DNA from: Clostridia bacterium
GTDB lineage: Bacteria; Bacillota; Clostridia; Christensenellales; Aristaeellaceae
NCBI GenBank assembly: GCA_017460395.1
Contig: JAFUBA010000048.1
Span: forward strand, 1 to 39,209
Direction of reading: 5' to 3'
Length of the DNA: 39,209 nt
Both the position numbers and the translations under genes were made by a program. Within the stretch, counting starts at the first letter, position 1, and every line of letters begins with the position of its first letter. A model generated the notes under the pieces. It worked only from the letters and a program-made list of their open reading frames with translations, made no database searches and was not told where the DNA came from. Below are positions 1 to 9,274 of the stretch, in pieces.

Positions 1-309
<309 letters not shown>

Positions 310-427
310 AGCGCTTGATCGAAGGTTGTGAAAGCGACCTGAGAAGAGACTAATTGGTAAGACACAAACAAGGTCAGAAGAATCATTCATGTATGCAGCT
401 GTGAGGGTGCAGAGCACACTCAAAACT

Positions 428-546
<119 letters not shown>

Positions 547-555
547 CCATGAAAG

Positions 556-580
556 CCTGCTTGAAAGAGCAGGTTTTTTT
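556..580 (+). terminator. rrn operon rho-independent terminator
   Basis: Stem CCTGCT (556-561) pairs with AGCAGG (568-573), followed by seven T (574-580), just after the 5S gene. Confidence 0.85.
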
Positions 581-590
581 GTAATAAAAT
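561..590 (+). promoter_or_regulatory. Candidate promoter overlapping the rrn terminator
   Basis: TTGAAA (561-566), an 18-base gap and TAAAAT (585-590) form a plausible sigma-A promoter for the gene at 621. The -35 box lies in the terminator loop, so initiation would be placed just behind rRNA termination. Confidence 0.4.
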
Positions 591-617
591 ATCACCACTC
601 TTCGTTTAAGAGGTGAT
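591..617 (+). promoter_or_regulatory. Hairpin covering the ribosome binding site of the 621 gene
   Basis: ATCAC (591-595) pairs with GTGAT (613-617), and CTCTT (598-602) pairs with AAGAG (608-612). There is a CA bulge and a five-base loop. The right arm is the Shine-Dalgarno sequence AGAGGTGAT itself, so the folded form should hide the ribosome binding site. Confidence 0.45.
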
Positions 618-620
618 TGT

Positions 621-1571
621 ATGCCCAAGCGTTGCAGAGCATGCCTTCTGGTATGTACGTTCCTGTTTTGTTTGCTGATTTCAGGTGTCTCATCATCAAT
701 TGGTGAGGATGAAGTATCTTTTGTTTTTGAGTACACACCTGACGTTGAAATCGAACTGTATGATTATCCTGTTATGGAGTATGAGTTTCAGGGAAATAAG
801 ATCATGCGTCGATATGACAGTGACACGCTGAAGTTTACAATCGAACGGTTTCTCATCGGGAGAAACACCTGTTATCTGACAAAGGTCTGGATGAAGGAAC
901 CGGGAAGACAGATTAAAAAGGAAAACGCGCAGTGGGGAAAACATCTTGCTCTTCCTGAAACACTTGCAAAACGAATCGACCAGGTAGCACTCGTCATCAA
1001 TGGCAGTGGTTATATCAGTCCTGTGTATCCAGAAATCCCGGATGATTATCCCGGGGAAAGTAAAGATTACTTCTATACTTCCTACGGGAGTCTCGCTATT
1101 ACGGATGGCACCATTTTGAGAGCATTGGATGGAGTAAGTTATACAGGGCTGACTTTGGAAGAAGACGGCTTACACATGTATGTTGATGAAGAGATTCCAT
1201 TGATCCTTCTTAATCAACCTACGCAGACATGGTCATTCTACGACAAATGTGCACTGATTCAAAACCATGAAAGTATTGTGGACAGAACGTGGGATTTTGC
1301 CAATCACAAAGCAACGCGGACGATCATCGCAAAGGTCAATCGCAATAATTATCTGATCCTGACCGCTACCAACAGCCGCGGGATTATGCTGACATCCGCT
1401 ACAGACTTTCTTCTGGAAACTTTCGATCCGGAGTGGGCATTCAATCTCGATGGCGGCCCCTCATCAGCGCTGCTTGCACGAAAACCCACCCAGAGTAAAG
1501 TGACTCGTGTTTTTGGCGGTGAAAAGAAGGATTTCGATATCATGGGCTTTATCGAGCTGACAGGTGAATGA
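621..1571 (+). CDS. Secreted phosphodiester glycosidase-like (NAGPA domain) protein
   Basis: A 316-residue protein. The N-terminus (residues 1-28) is a signal peptide: Lys/Arg followed by a Cys/Leu/Phe-rich core and a Ser/Gly stretch. The C-terminal half carries the pattern of the phosphodiester glycosidase (NAGPA, PF09992) fold: a DGTILRALDG segment, ARTIIA-type strands, and the hallmark FNLDGGPSSALLAR near residue 275. Members hydrolyse sugar-phosphodiester linkages, and in Gram-positives they probably act on wall or exopolymer glycans outside the membrane. The start ATG has AGAGGTGAT seven to eight bases upstream. The gene is more AT-rich than those further right, and it sits alone between the rrn operon and prfC. 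The substrate is unknown. Confidence 0.8.
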   Translation: MPKRCRACLLVCTFLFCLLISGVSSSIGEDEVSFVFEYTPDVEIELYDYPVMEYEFQGNKIMRRYDSDTLKFTIERFLIGRNTCYLTKVWMKEPGRQIKKENAQWGKHLALPETLAKRIDQVALVINGSGYISPVYPEIPDDYPGESKDYFYTSYGSLAITDGTILRALDGVSYTGLTLEEDGLHMYVDEEIPLILLNQPTQTWSFYDKCALIQNHESIVDRTWDFANHKATRTIIAKVNRNNYLILTATNSRGIMLTSATDFLLETFDPEWAFNLDGGPSSALLARKPTQSKVTRVFGGEKKDFDIMGFIELTGE

Positions 1572-1635
1572 CAGATTTATACACGCGCATAATGAAAGTA
1601 TGTTCATAGACTCATAGGTGCGAAAAATCATCCTC

Positions 1636-1665
1636 TTGACAAGAAAAACATATGATTTTTATAAT
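1636..1665 (+). promoter_or_regulatory. Promoter for prfC
   Basis: Consensus TTGACA (1636-1641), an 18-base spacer and consensus TATAAT (1660-1665). It lies about 60 bases ahead of the prfC start, giving a short leader. Confidence 0.85.
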
Positions 1666-1728
1666 GTTGCGGTTTGCCTCGGTGTACCTGACGAAAGTCT
1701 TATTTATTGAAAGCAACGGAGGTTGTGC

Positions 1729-3354
1729 ATGCTGCCGGCAAGGGATTCAAAGGAATTCGCAGATCTGCTGCACGAGCAGGTGGAAAAGAGAAGAACATTT
1801 GCCATCATTTCCCATCCTGACGCAGGAAAAACGACACTGACAGAAAAATTGCTGCTGTACGGTGGAGCGATCCGATCTGCAGGGTCTGTCAAGGCAAGAA
1901 AAAGTGATCGTCATGCGACCTCTGACTGGATGGATATCGAGAAGCAGCGCGGTATTTCTGTAACGTCGTCTGCAATGCAGTTTGAATTTGACGGATATCG
2001 CATCAATATTCTGGATACACCTGGCCACCAGGACTTTTCAGAAGATACATATCGTGTGCTGGTAGCAGCTGATTCAGCGGTCATGCTCATTGACGCAGCA
2101 AAGGGTGTGGAGGCGCAGACGATCAAGCTGTTCAAGGTCTGCCGGATGCGTCACATTCCCATCTTTACCTTTGTCAATAAGATGGACCGCGCAGCCAAGG
2201 ATCCCTTTGCTCTCATGGAAGAAATTGAACAGGTTCTGGGCATCAGATCCTGCCCGATTAACTGGCCCATCGGCGTGGACGGTGACTTTCAGGGTGTGTA
2301 CCACCGTGACACCAGAATGGTGGAACTGTATGAAGGCGGGGAGCACGGCGCAAAAGTCGTAGAGAAAAAGGATATTTCCATCGATGATCCCAAGCTTTCC
2401 GAAGTTCTTGAGGACAGCTATGTGGAACGTCTGCATGATGAAATTGAGTTGCTGGACGTGGCAGGGGATCCCCTGGAGATGGACAAGGTGGAGAATGGTG
2501 AGCTGACTCCTCTGTTCTTTGGTTCTGCAATCACCAATTTCGGTGTAGAACCATTTCTGGAAAGATTCCTTCAGTTTACAACCCCGCCCCTTTCCAGGGA
2601 GAGTGACCAGGGTCTGGTTCAGCCGGAAAACCCCTATTTTTCGGGCTTCATCTTTAAAATTCAGGCGAACATGAACCCTGCGCACAGGGATCGTCTGGCA
2701 TTCATGCGTATCGTCAGCGGTGCCTTCGAAAAAGGCATGGAAGTATGGCACAGCGGCACAGGAAAGCAGGTTGCCTTAAAACAGCCCCAGCAGTTTATGT
2801 CAGATGAGCGCGAGGCTGTGGAGGAAGCATGGGCGGGAGACATTATCGGCCTGTTTGATCCTGGCATCTATCAGCTGGGAGATACACTGTCCAGCGGCCC
2901 CAAGATGCACTATGAAAATATACCTGTCTTTGCGCCGGAGCATTTTAACCGGGTCCGTCCCAAGGACAGCATGAAGCGAAAGCAGTTCCAGAAGGGTATC
3001 ACCCAGCTATCCGAGGAAGGTGCCATTCAGACGTTCATTCGCACCGAGACAGGAAAGGAAGAATTCCTGGTTGGTGTCGTGGGTGTACTTCAGTTCGAAG
3101 TGCTGGAACATCGCCTGAAGACAGAGTATCAGGTGGACATCGTCATGGAATCCCAGCCCTTCCACTATGTCAGATGGATTGTGAATACGCCAAAGCCGGT
3201 CGAAAATCTGAAACTGACTTCGACCTCCGGCAGGGCAAAGGACAGTCGCGGTCGAGATGTGCTCCTGTTTGAAAACGAATGGAGTATCCGACTGGCCTGT
3301 GAAAACAATGAAGGCCTGGAGCTGACAGATACTGCCACCAGAAATGCAGAGTGA
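1729..3354 (+). CDS. prfC: Peptide chain release factor 3 (RF3)
   Basis: A 541-residue translational GTPase that recycles RF1/RF2 from the ribosome after peptide release. The GTP-binding motifs are all present: G1 SHPDAGKTTL (about residues 28-37), the switch I region QRGISVTSS, G3 DTPGHQDFSEDTYR and G4 VNKMDR. The RF3-type domains II and III follow, with GVLQFEVLEHRLKTEY near the C-terminus. Length fits the family (E. coli about 529). The start is ATG 1729, because GGAGG (1718-1722) lies six bases upstream; an in-frame TTG at 1723 is too close. It has its own consensus promoter. The typA gene follows after 57 bases and may share the transcript. Confidence 0.97.
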   Translation: MLPARDSKEFADLLHEQVEKRRTFAIISHPDAGKTTLTEKLLLYGGAIRSAGSVKARKSDRHATSDWMDIEKQRGISVTSSAMQFEFDGYRINILDTPGHQDFSEDTYRVLVAADSAVMLIDAAKGVEAQTIKLFKVCRMRHIPIFTFVNKMDRAAKDPFALMEEIEQVLGIRSCPINWPIGVDGDFQGVYHRDTRMVELYEGGEHGAKVVEKKDISIDDPKLSEVLEDSYVERLHDEIELLDVAGDPLEMDKVENGELTPLFFGSAITNFGVEPFLERFLQFTTPPLSRESDQGLVQPENPYFSGFIFKIQANMNPAHRDRLAFMRIVSGAFEKGMEVWHSGTGKQVALKQPQQFMSDEREAVEEAWAGDIIGLFDPGIYQLGDTLSSGPKMHYENIPVFAPEHFNRVRPKDSMKRKQFQKGITQLSEEGAIQTFIRTETGKEEFLVGVVGVLQFEVLEHRLKTEYQVDIVMESQPFHYVRWIVNTPKPVENLKLTSTSGRAKDSRGRDVLLFENEWSIRLACENNEGLELTDTATRNAE

Positions 3355-3411
3355 TTGCCAGATTTGCTGTGCTTCAGTTTTTGAGTCAAGAATAAGAGAG
3401 GAAATAATCGC

Positions 3412-5235
3412 ATGATTCGTGAGGATATTCGGAATATTGCCATCATTGCCCACGTTGACCACGGTAAGACAACCCTGGTTGACCAGATGTTGAAGCAGGG
3501 CGGTGTTTTTCACGAGAATCAGCAGACGGTGGACCGTGTGATGGACTCCAATGCCATTGAACGTGAGCGCGGCATCACGATTCTCAGTAAAAATACAGCT
3601 GTGCACTATCAGGGTCATAAGATCAATATTGTGGATACGCCCGGTCATGCGGACTTTGGCGGAGAAGTGGAACGCGTGCTCAAGATGGTGGATGGCGTGC
3701 TGCTTCTGGTGGACAGCTTCGAAGGTCCCATGCCTCAGACCCGGTTTGTGCTGAAAAAGGCACTTGAATTGAAGCTCAAGGTGCTCATTGTGATCAACAA
3801 GGTGGACAGGCCGGATGCCAGGTGCGAGGAGGTTGTCGGAGAGATCCTGGATCTGCTGATTGATCTTGAAGCAGATGAAAGCTATCTGGATAACCCGATC
3901 CTGTATGTATCTGCAAGAAAGGGAACGGCCACACTGAACCTTGAACAGGAAGGTACAGACCTGAGACCTCTGTTTAATGCGATTCTCGAGTATATCCCTG
4001 CTCCCCAGGGCGATCCGGACGGCCCTGCACAGGTGCTCATCTCCACCATCGATTACAGCGAGTATGTCGGCCGTATCGGCGTAGGCCGTGTGGTTCGCGG
4101 CAAATTCTCAGAAGGTATGATGGTGGTTCACACCAACGTGGAAACGGGTATCACCAGTCCCCAGTGGCGCCTGAGCGGTCTGTTCCAGTATGACGGTCTC
4201 AAGAGGATTGCTGCAAAGGAAGTCGGTATGGGCGACATTGTGGCCATGACCGGCATGGAGGATATTTCGATCGGCGATACGGTCTGCGATCCTTCCTGTG
4301 TGGAGGGTCTGCCCTTTGTCAAGATCTCAGAGCCGACGGTCACCATGACCTTCTCCGTCAATGACAGTCCTTTTGCCGGACGGGAAGGAGATTACGTCAC
4401 AAGCCGTCATCTCCGTGCCCGTCTTATGCGGGAGCTTCAGACGGACGTTTCACTGAGGGTCAATGAGACGGATTCCACCGATGCCTTTGAGGTATGCGGC
4501 AGAGGTGAACTGCATCTGTCCATTCTCATTGAGAATATGAGAAGACAGGGATATGAGTTCGCCGTTTCCAAGCCGAAAGTCATCTATAAGGTGATTGATG
4601 GCGTCAAATGCGAGCCTATTGAGCGCCTGGTTGTGGACACACCTCAGGCAACCGCTGGTGCCGTGATCGAAAAGATCGGTCGCAGGCGTGGCACGCTGGA
4701 GCACATGAGCGGGTTTGAACGGGTTCGCCTGGAATTCCTGGTGCCCTCCAGAGGTCTGTTTGGTTATCGGAGCGAGTTCATGACGGACACAAGAGGCGAG
4801 GGAATCATGTCCTCTGTGTTTGAAAAGTACGAACCTGTCCGCGGGGATATCCCCCATCGCAATGTCGGTGCGCTGGTGGCTCACGAGACAGGCACCAGCA
4901 ATTCATATGGCCTGTTCTATGCACAGGACAGGGGCACGCTGTTTATCGGCGCTGGCATTGAAGTGTACGAGGGCATGATCGTAGGCCAGAACGCAAGGCC
5001 TGGCGATCTGGTCGTCAATGTGTGCAAACAGAAACATGTGACCAACATGCGAAATGCTTCCGCCTCAGAGGATGCACTTCGTCTGGTCTCGGTGCACCCG
5101 CTCTCCCTGGAAGAATGTCTGGAGTTCATCGATGATGATGAGCTTCTGGAAATCACACCGAAGAATCTGAGAATGAGAAAGAGAATTCTCAGTGCCGGGG
5201 ACCGTTCAAGACAGTGGCGCCATCAGAACAACTGA
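3412..5235 (+). CDS. typA: Ribosome-associated GTPase TypA/BipA
   Basis: A 607-residue translational GTPase of the BipA family, which binds 70S ribosomes and supports 50S assembly, notably under stress or cold. Visible motifs are G1 AHVDHGKTTL (residues 13-22), switch I ERERGITI, G3 DTPGHADFGGEVERV and G4 VNKVDRPDAR. EF-G-like domains III and V follow, and the BipA-specific C-terminal domain contains LFGYRSEFMTDTRGEG. Length matches the family (about 610). The ATG is preceded by AGAGAGGAAA. Two paralogous translational GTPases, prfC and typA, stand side by side, and a strong terminator follows typA. Confidence 0.97.
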   Translation: MIREDIRNIAIIAHVDHGKTTLVDQMLKQGGVFHENQQTVDRVMDSNAIERERGITILSKNTAVHYQGHKINIVDTPGHADFGGEVERVLKMVDGVLLLVDSFEGPMPQTRFVLKKALELKLKVLIVINKVDRPDARCEEVVGEILDLLIDLEADESYLDNPILYVSARKGTATLNLEQEGTDLRPLFNAILEYIPAPQGDPDGPAQVLISTIDYSEYVGRIGVGRVVRGKFSEGMMVVHTNVETGITSPQWRLSGLFQYDGLKRIAAKEVGMGDIVAMTGMEDISIGDTVCDPSCVEGLPFVKISEPTVTMTFSVNDSPFAGREGDYVTSRHLRARLMRELQTDVSLRVNETDSTDAFEVCGRGELHLSILIENMRRQGYEFAVSKPKVIYKVIDGVKCEPIERLVVDTPQATAGAVIEKIGRRRGTLEHMSGFERVRLEFLVPSRGLFGYRSEFMTDTRGEGIMSSVFEKYEPVRGDIPHRNVGALVAHETGTSNSYGLFYAQDRGTLFIGAGIEVYEGMIVGQNARPGDLVVNVCKQKHVTNMRNASASEDALRLVSVHPLSLEECLEFIDDDELLEITPKNLRMRKRILSAGDRSRQWRHQNN

Positions 5236-5243
5236 GGCTTGAG

Positions 5244-5271
5244 GAGGATCCAGGATCTGGATCCTCTTTTT
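5244..5271 (+). terminator. Terminator after typA
   Basis: Perfect 9-bp stem GAGGATCCA (5244-5252) with TGGATCCTC (5258-5266), a five-base loop and five T (5267-5271). Confidence 0.92.
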
Positions 5272-5302
5272 CTGTTGTGACGCCGGACCAGATTGGGCAT
5301 GA

Positions 5303-5331
5303 TTGTGAAGGCCCTGAAAAGCGTCTATAAT
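5303..5331 (+). promoter_or_regulatory. Promoter for cinA
   Basis: TTGTGA (5303-5308), 17-base spacer, consensus TATAAT (5326-5331). It lies between the typA terminator and the cinA start. Confidence 0.75.
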
Positions 5332-5381
5332 GCAGACATTCGCGACAGATCGGCTATGAATACCGAGGGGAGAGATGATCT

Positions 5382-6554
5382 TTGACGGCAGAAATACTCT
5401 GTGTCGGCACAGAACTTCTGATGGGCCAGGTGCTGAATACGAACGCGCAGTTCCTGTCAAAGCGGCTTTGTGCGCTGGGGATCCGGCAGTATCACCAGCA
5501 GGTGGTGGGAGACAATGAAGAACGTCTGGAGAAGGCATACCGTCTGGCACTCTCCCGCGCGGACGTGGTGATTACATCCGGAGGGCTCGGCCCGACGGTG
5601 GATGATATCACCAAACGTGTGGCAGCCAGGGTTGCAGGAAAAGAGCTGGTGCTTCGGGACGAAGCAAAAGAACATGTGGAGCGCTGGTTTCATGCGTTTC
5701 ACAAGGAGATGACAGCAAACAATCTGAGCCAGGCCATGTTTACGTCAGACTCCATCTTGTTGCCCAATGCCCACGGCACGGCACCGGGTGCCATCGTGCC
5801 GATGGATGAAAAAGGTGAAAAGATCGTCATCCATCTCCCGGGACCACCGATTGAACTGCAGCCCATGTTTCTCAGTGAGGTGGAGCCATATCTCAGAAGC
5901 AGGTCTTCCTCCATACTGTGCAGCCGCTATATCCGCATCTTTGGCATGGGTGAATCGGAGGTGGATATGCGCCTTGCTGATCTGGAAATTGGGCAGAATC
6001 CTACCCTCAGCCCGTACTGCTCCCTCGGCGAGGTACAACTGAGGGCGACGGCAGAAGCGGACATGGAGGAGCATGCGGAGGAGATCCTGACGCCACTCGT
6101 AGAAGAGATCAGAAAGCGCCTGGGCGATGTGATCTATGATATCCGTCGGGATGAGGGCGGGAGCCTGGCGCTCTCATGCATGCAGGAACTGAAAAGCAGG
6201 GGCATGACGGTCGCCGCATACGATGCAATGACATGCGGCCTGTTTGGCAGCGCGCTCATGGAAGATGAAAAGGGAAAACAAGTGTTTCGCGGAAGCCGGA
6301 TCGTCACAGATGTTGAGGGTCTGTCCCAGGAGCAGCAGGAACGGGAGGCCGAGGGCGTCCGGAGGGAATTTCAGGCAGATGTAGGTCTTTGCATCACACA
6401 GAACTCAGACGGCGATGCCATGCTTTTCATGACAGATGGAAGGTCGTGTGAGCATATGGACATTCATCTCACCGGATCCTGGCTGCGGAGAAGAGAACTG
6501 TGCGTGAAGCATGCCCTGCACCAGGTGAGAAGATTCATCCATAGGGGCGAATGA
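5382..6554 (+). CDS. cinA: CinA-like protein with intact MoCF domain and degenerate amidase domain
   Basis: A 390-residue CinA-family protein. Residues 1-170 form the molybdopterin-binding-like (COG1058) domain with GTELLMGQVLNTNAQFL, SGGLGPTVDD and HLPGPPIELQPMF, all well conserved. In CinA this domain is an ADP-ribose pyrophosphatase. The C-terminal part (from about 258) occupies the nicotinamide-nucleotide amidase (PncC) position, but the catalytic AESCTGG motif reads YDAMTCG (280-286), so the Ser nucleophile is Ala282. The TGIAGP motif is replaced by TQNSDG. The amidase activity is therefore probably lost. The start is TTG 5382, with a GGGGAGA-type ribosome binding site nine bases upstream; the ATG at 5375 is out of frame. 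Confidence 0.9.
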   Translation: MTAEILCVGTELLMGQVLNTNAQFLSKRLCALGIRQYHQQVVGDNEERLEKAYRLALSRADVVITSGGLGPTVDDITKRVAARVAGKELVLRDEAKEHVERWFHAFHKEMTANNLSQAMFTSDSILLPNAHGTAPGAIVPMDEKGEKIVIHLPGPPIELQPMFLSEVEPYLRSRSSSILCSRYIRIFGMGESEVDMRLADLEIGQNPTLSPYCSLGEVQLRATAEADMEEHAEEILTPLVEEIRKRLGDVIYDIRRDEGGSLALSCMQELKSRGMTVAAYDAMTCGLFGSALMEDEKGKQVFRGSRIVTDVEGLSQEQQEREAEGVRREFQADVGLCITQNSDGDAMLFMTDGRSCEHMDIHLTGSWLRRRELCVKHALHQVRRFIHRGE

Positions 6555-6634
6555 TCGCATTGATTCGACATCTTTCCGGGAAGAAAAAGCCATTATAAGA
6601 GAACTTCATCAAAAAGGAGGCGACGAAGACCATC

Positions 6635-8134
6635 ATGACGAAACTCAAACGTATGGTGCTCTTCGGCGCCTTCATTGTGTGTATGAATCTGTGGATTGGG
6701 CTGTCTGAGGCCGAGGGGATGAACCGTGCCCTTCTTATTGGATGCGATCATTTCATGACACAGGAGGATACCTATCCATCCAGCGAGAACAACGTGGTGG
6801 AGATGGCGGAGGCTCTGGACGGCGGTGCACTGAACCTGGAAAACCTGGTGACCAGAAGAAATGGTGTCTCATCGCCTGCAGCTTTGCGGGAGATGATCCA
6901 GGAGGCCTTCTATGGCGCCACCGAGGAGGATGTCAGCTACTTTTATATCAGCACACACGGGCTCTGGTCACCCGGCGAGCCTACGCAGAGCATGACACTG
7001 CTCCTGTCCGACGGGATCCGGGAGGGCGGCATCACAGCCGGCCAGCTGAAGGAACTGTTCGATGAGGTGCCGGGCACAAAGGTCCTGATTGTGGATGCCT
7101 GTCATGCCGGGGCGATGATCGGGAAAGGCATCCGCAGCGGCCTTGAGCATGTGTTTCAGGGAGAGGAATATAAGATTCTCTGCTCCTGCGGTGGAGCGGA
7201 GGAGAGCTGGTTCTGGTCCGGAAAGGGCCGGGAGGATGGTGAGATTGCAGGGGAAGGATATTTTTCCGGCGCACTGTCTTCGGGGATTTCCATCCGCTCC
7301 GGCTATGCGGCTGACCTGAACGGGGATGGTCTGATCACGCTCTCGGAGATCCGCGCCTACCTTCGTGATCAGCACGGCGCCAGCACGGTGCAGACATACC
7401 CGGAGGAGGACGATTTCGTCTTTTTTTCCTACGATCCGGAGGGCGCCAAGGGCCGACTGACCGGAGATGTGGGACATATCTTCTTTGAGGACAGCGTGCT
7501 GAACAGCCAGCGGCAGGAAATTTCCTTTTCATTCACGGTCTATCACACGGTCCGTCTGGCATATCAGCTGGTCTATCACCGGGGTGGCCGGTGGGACTTT
7601 GAGCGGGCCAGGCTCTGGTACGATACCGGGGAAGGTTTCGGGGGCATCGGCGATACGGCAGGCTATCTGTCCCCGGGACTCAAGAGCAGAACACTCTCCC
7701 TCGATGCTGAGTCGCTCCGAGGCTATGGGTATGTGCTTTTCCAGATGCTGGGTGTCTCAGATGACAGACTCTCCGTCATTTCATCCCATGTGATCTGTGT
7801 GCCGCCCGTGTCCGGGGATCCGAAACTATCGGTGCACACATCATCTTCCTTTTCGCCAGGGACAGGACAGGAGATGACGGCGGAGATCGATCACATCTTT
7901 CCCATGGAGCTGACCGTCACGGTGGTATCGGAGAGCGGGGAAACCGTATGTCGTCTTATGTCCCATGCATCCACAAGACCGCAGCAGATGCAGCCGAGGG
8001 CGACAACGGTAACGTGGAATGGCAGACGGCAGAATCAGGAAATAGCGGAGAAGGGAACATACCGCTTTATGGTCAGAGGATACGTGGGCGATACCGTGTA
8101 TGAGGCAGAGTCAGAGCCGTTTGAGCTGCAATAA
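6635..8134 (+). CDS. Secreted caspase-like (peptidase C14) protein with FlgD-like Ig domain
   Basis: A 499-residue protein. Residues 1-27 are a signal peptide (IVCMNLWIGLSEAEG). The caspase-like domain, about residues 30-260, has the clan CD dyad: His108 in YISTHG and Cys156 in IVDACHAG. Inside it, after the dyad, DLNGDGLITLSEI (227-239) matches an EF-hand-type calcium loop. About residues 410-497 resemble a FlgD/FlgD_ig-like Ig fold (MELTVTVVSESGETV, TVTWNGR, KGTYRFMVRGYVGD). Caspase-like enzymes of this kind (metacaspase or gingipain relatives) cleave after basic residues in known cases; specificity here is unknown. GGAGG (6616-6620) is 14 bases from the ATG, which is rather far. It lies 80 bases after cinA with no terminator between. 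Confidence 0.83.
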   Translation: MTKLKRMVLFGAFIVCMNLWIGLSEAEGMNRALLIGCDHFMTQEDTYPSSENNVVEMAEALDGGALNLENLVTRRNGVSSPAALREMIQEAFYGATEEDVSYFYISTHGLWSPGEPTQSMTLLLSDGIREGGITAGQLKELFDEVPGTKVLIVDACHAGAMIGKGIRSGLEHVFQGEEYKILCSCGGAEESWFWSGKGREDGEIAGEGYFSGALSSGISIRSGYAADLNGDGLITLSEIRAYLRDQHGASTVQTYPEEDDFVFFSYDPEGAKGRLTGDVGHIFFEDSVLNSQRQEISFSFTVYHTVRLAYQLVYHRGGRWDFERARLWYDTGEGFGGIGDTAGYLSPGLKSRTLSLDAESLRGYGYVLFQMLGVSDDRLSVISSHVICVPPVSGDPKLSVHTSSSFSPGTGQEMTAEIDHIFPMELTVTVVSESGETVCRLMSHASTRPQQMQPRATTVTWNGRRQNQEIAEKGTYRFMVRGYVGDTVYEAESEPFELQ

Positions 8135-8155
8135 AAAACCCGAACATGCGTCGGG
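8133..8155 (-). terminator. Candidate leftward terminator, antisense side of the NUDIX gene
   Basis: Read on the minus strand, CCCGA (8155-8151) pairs with TCGGG (8143-8139) across a seven-base loop and is followed by six T. There is no T run on the plus strand. It could end leftward transcripts from mntP after they cross the NUDIX gene. The stem is short. Confidence 0.4.
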
Positions 8156-8171
8156 AGAGGGAGACCGCGGG

Positions 8172-8633
8172 ATGAAGAGAATGGAGATGGCGGAGCTGAC
8201 CGTGCTCTGCCTTGTGCGGGACGGGGACAGGATTCTTCTGCAGAACAGAGTCAAACAGGACTGGCAGGGTTATACGCTGCCAGGCGGCCACGTGGAGGAA
8301 GGAGAATCCTTCGTGGATGCTGTGATTCGGGAGGTCCGGGAGGAGACAGGCCTGAAGATTTGCCATCCAAGACTGGCGGGCGTCAAGCAGTTTCCGACAG
8401 ACGTACCTTCAGGAAAGGGCAGATACATCGTCTTCCTGTTTGTGGCAGATGAATTCTCCGGGGATCTTCAGTCCTCCGAGGAGGGGGAGATGCGGTGGGT
8501 GAAGAGAAGCGATCTCAACGCTCTTTCCACGGTCGATGACTTTGAACAGCTCCTTCAGGTGATGGAGCGGCCGGAGCTGACGGAGTTCCAGTACCTGGTG
8601 GATGGGGATGACTGGCGCGTGCGTGTCAGGTAA
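8172..8633 (+). CDS. NUDIX hydrolase (8-oxo-dGTP diphosphatase-like)
   Basis: A 153-residue NUDIX enzyme that hydrolyses nucleoside diphosphates linked to another moiety. The NUDIX box is complete: G39, E45, R53-E54, E57-E58, G60 in GGHVEEGESFVDAVIREV followed by REETGL. The rest (LCLVRDGDRILLQNR, GYTLPGG) fits MutT-type sanitising enzymes. The ATG at 8172 fits domain length and has a GGGAGA-type ribosome binding site; the in-frame ATG at 8100 lies inside the preceding gene. Its last eight bases overlap the 3' end of convergent mntP. Confidence 0.9.
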   Translation: MKRMEMAELTVLCLVRDGDRILLQNRVKQDWQGYTLPGGHVEEGESFVDAVIREVREETGLKICHPRLAGVKQFPTDVPSGKGRYIVFLFVADEFSGDLQSSEEGEMRWVKRSDLNALSTVDDFEQLLQVMERPELTEFQYLVDGDDWRVRVR

Positions 8634-9183
8634 AAAGACGCTCCAGCAGGATCTTTAGCCCGATGCCGATCAGCACCAGTCCTCCGAAGATTTCTGCCTT
8701 TTTCTGATAGCGGCTGCCGAAAAAGTATCCGATATACAGCCCGACAGCGGAGATGACAAAGGTGGTGCACCCGATCAGGATCAGGGCGGGGAGAATGCGG
8801 ACTTCCATAGCGGCGAAGGCGACGCCGGTGGCCAGGGCATCAATGGATGTCGCCACGGCCAGAGGCAGCATGGTTTTCACGGAGAAGGAATCATTCGCCT
8901 CTTCCTCTTCCCCGGACACGGCTTCCCGGATCATGTTGCCCCCGATGAATGCCAGAAGAATGAAGGCAACCCAGGGTGCCACAGAGGAAATGATGGCGGA
9001 CAGCCCAGTCCCGAGCAGGTAGCCGAGAAGCGGCATGAGCAACTGAAAGCCGCCGAAATAGATACCGACACAGACGGCATGTTTGGGCTTTACGCTCTTT
9101 ACGGCCAGGCCTTTGCAGATGGAAACAGCAAATGCGTCCATGCTCAGACCGACGGCGATCAGGAAAATCTCCAAAAGGGTCAT
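8626..9183 (-). CDS. mntP: Manganese efflux pump MntP
   Basis: A 185-residue, six-helix integral membrane protein that exports Mn(II). The two characteristic helices are present: GLSMDAFAVSICKGLAVK near the N-terminus and the repeat-related AVATSIDALATGVAFA in the second half, each with the conserved Asp pair. The start is ATG 9183, because GGAGG lies eight bases upstream on the minus strand. The in-frame ATG at 9189 is only two bases from it. The gene is convergent with the NUDIX gene, overlapping by eight bases. Confidence 0.95.
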   Translation of the reverse strand: MTLLEIFLIAVGLSMDAFAVSICKGLAVKSVKPKHAVCVGIYFGGFQLLMPLLGYLLGTGLSAIISSVAPWVAFILLAFIGGNMIREAVSGEEEEANDSFSVKTMLPLAVATSIDALATGVAFAAMEVRILPALILIGCTTFVISAVGLYIGYFFGSRYQKKAEIFGGLVLIGIGLKILLERLFT

Positions 9184-9274
9184 CGGCATATCCTCCGGGT
9201 GATACGTGAAATTTGCTCAGGGGATGCAGATGCCCCTGCATGAAATGAAGCACGGTCTTTTCGTGCAGTGCGGC

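Noticed and set aside
310-427. Possible tRNA in the 23S-5S spacer
   Set aside because: No T-loop GGTTCGA-type box or cloverleaf could be found.
9184-9274. yybP-ykoY manganese riboswitch upstream of mntP
   Set aside because: Only short hairpins are seen; the conserved elements of that riboswitch are not recognisable.
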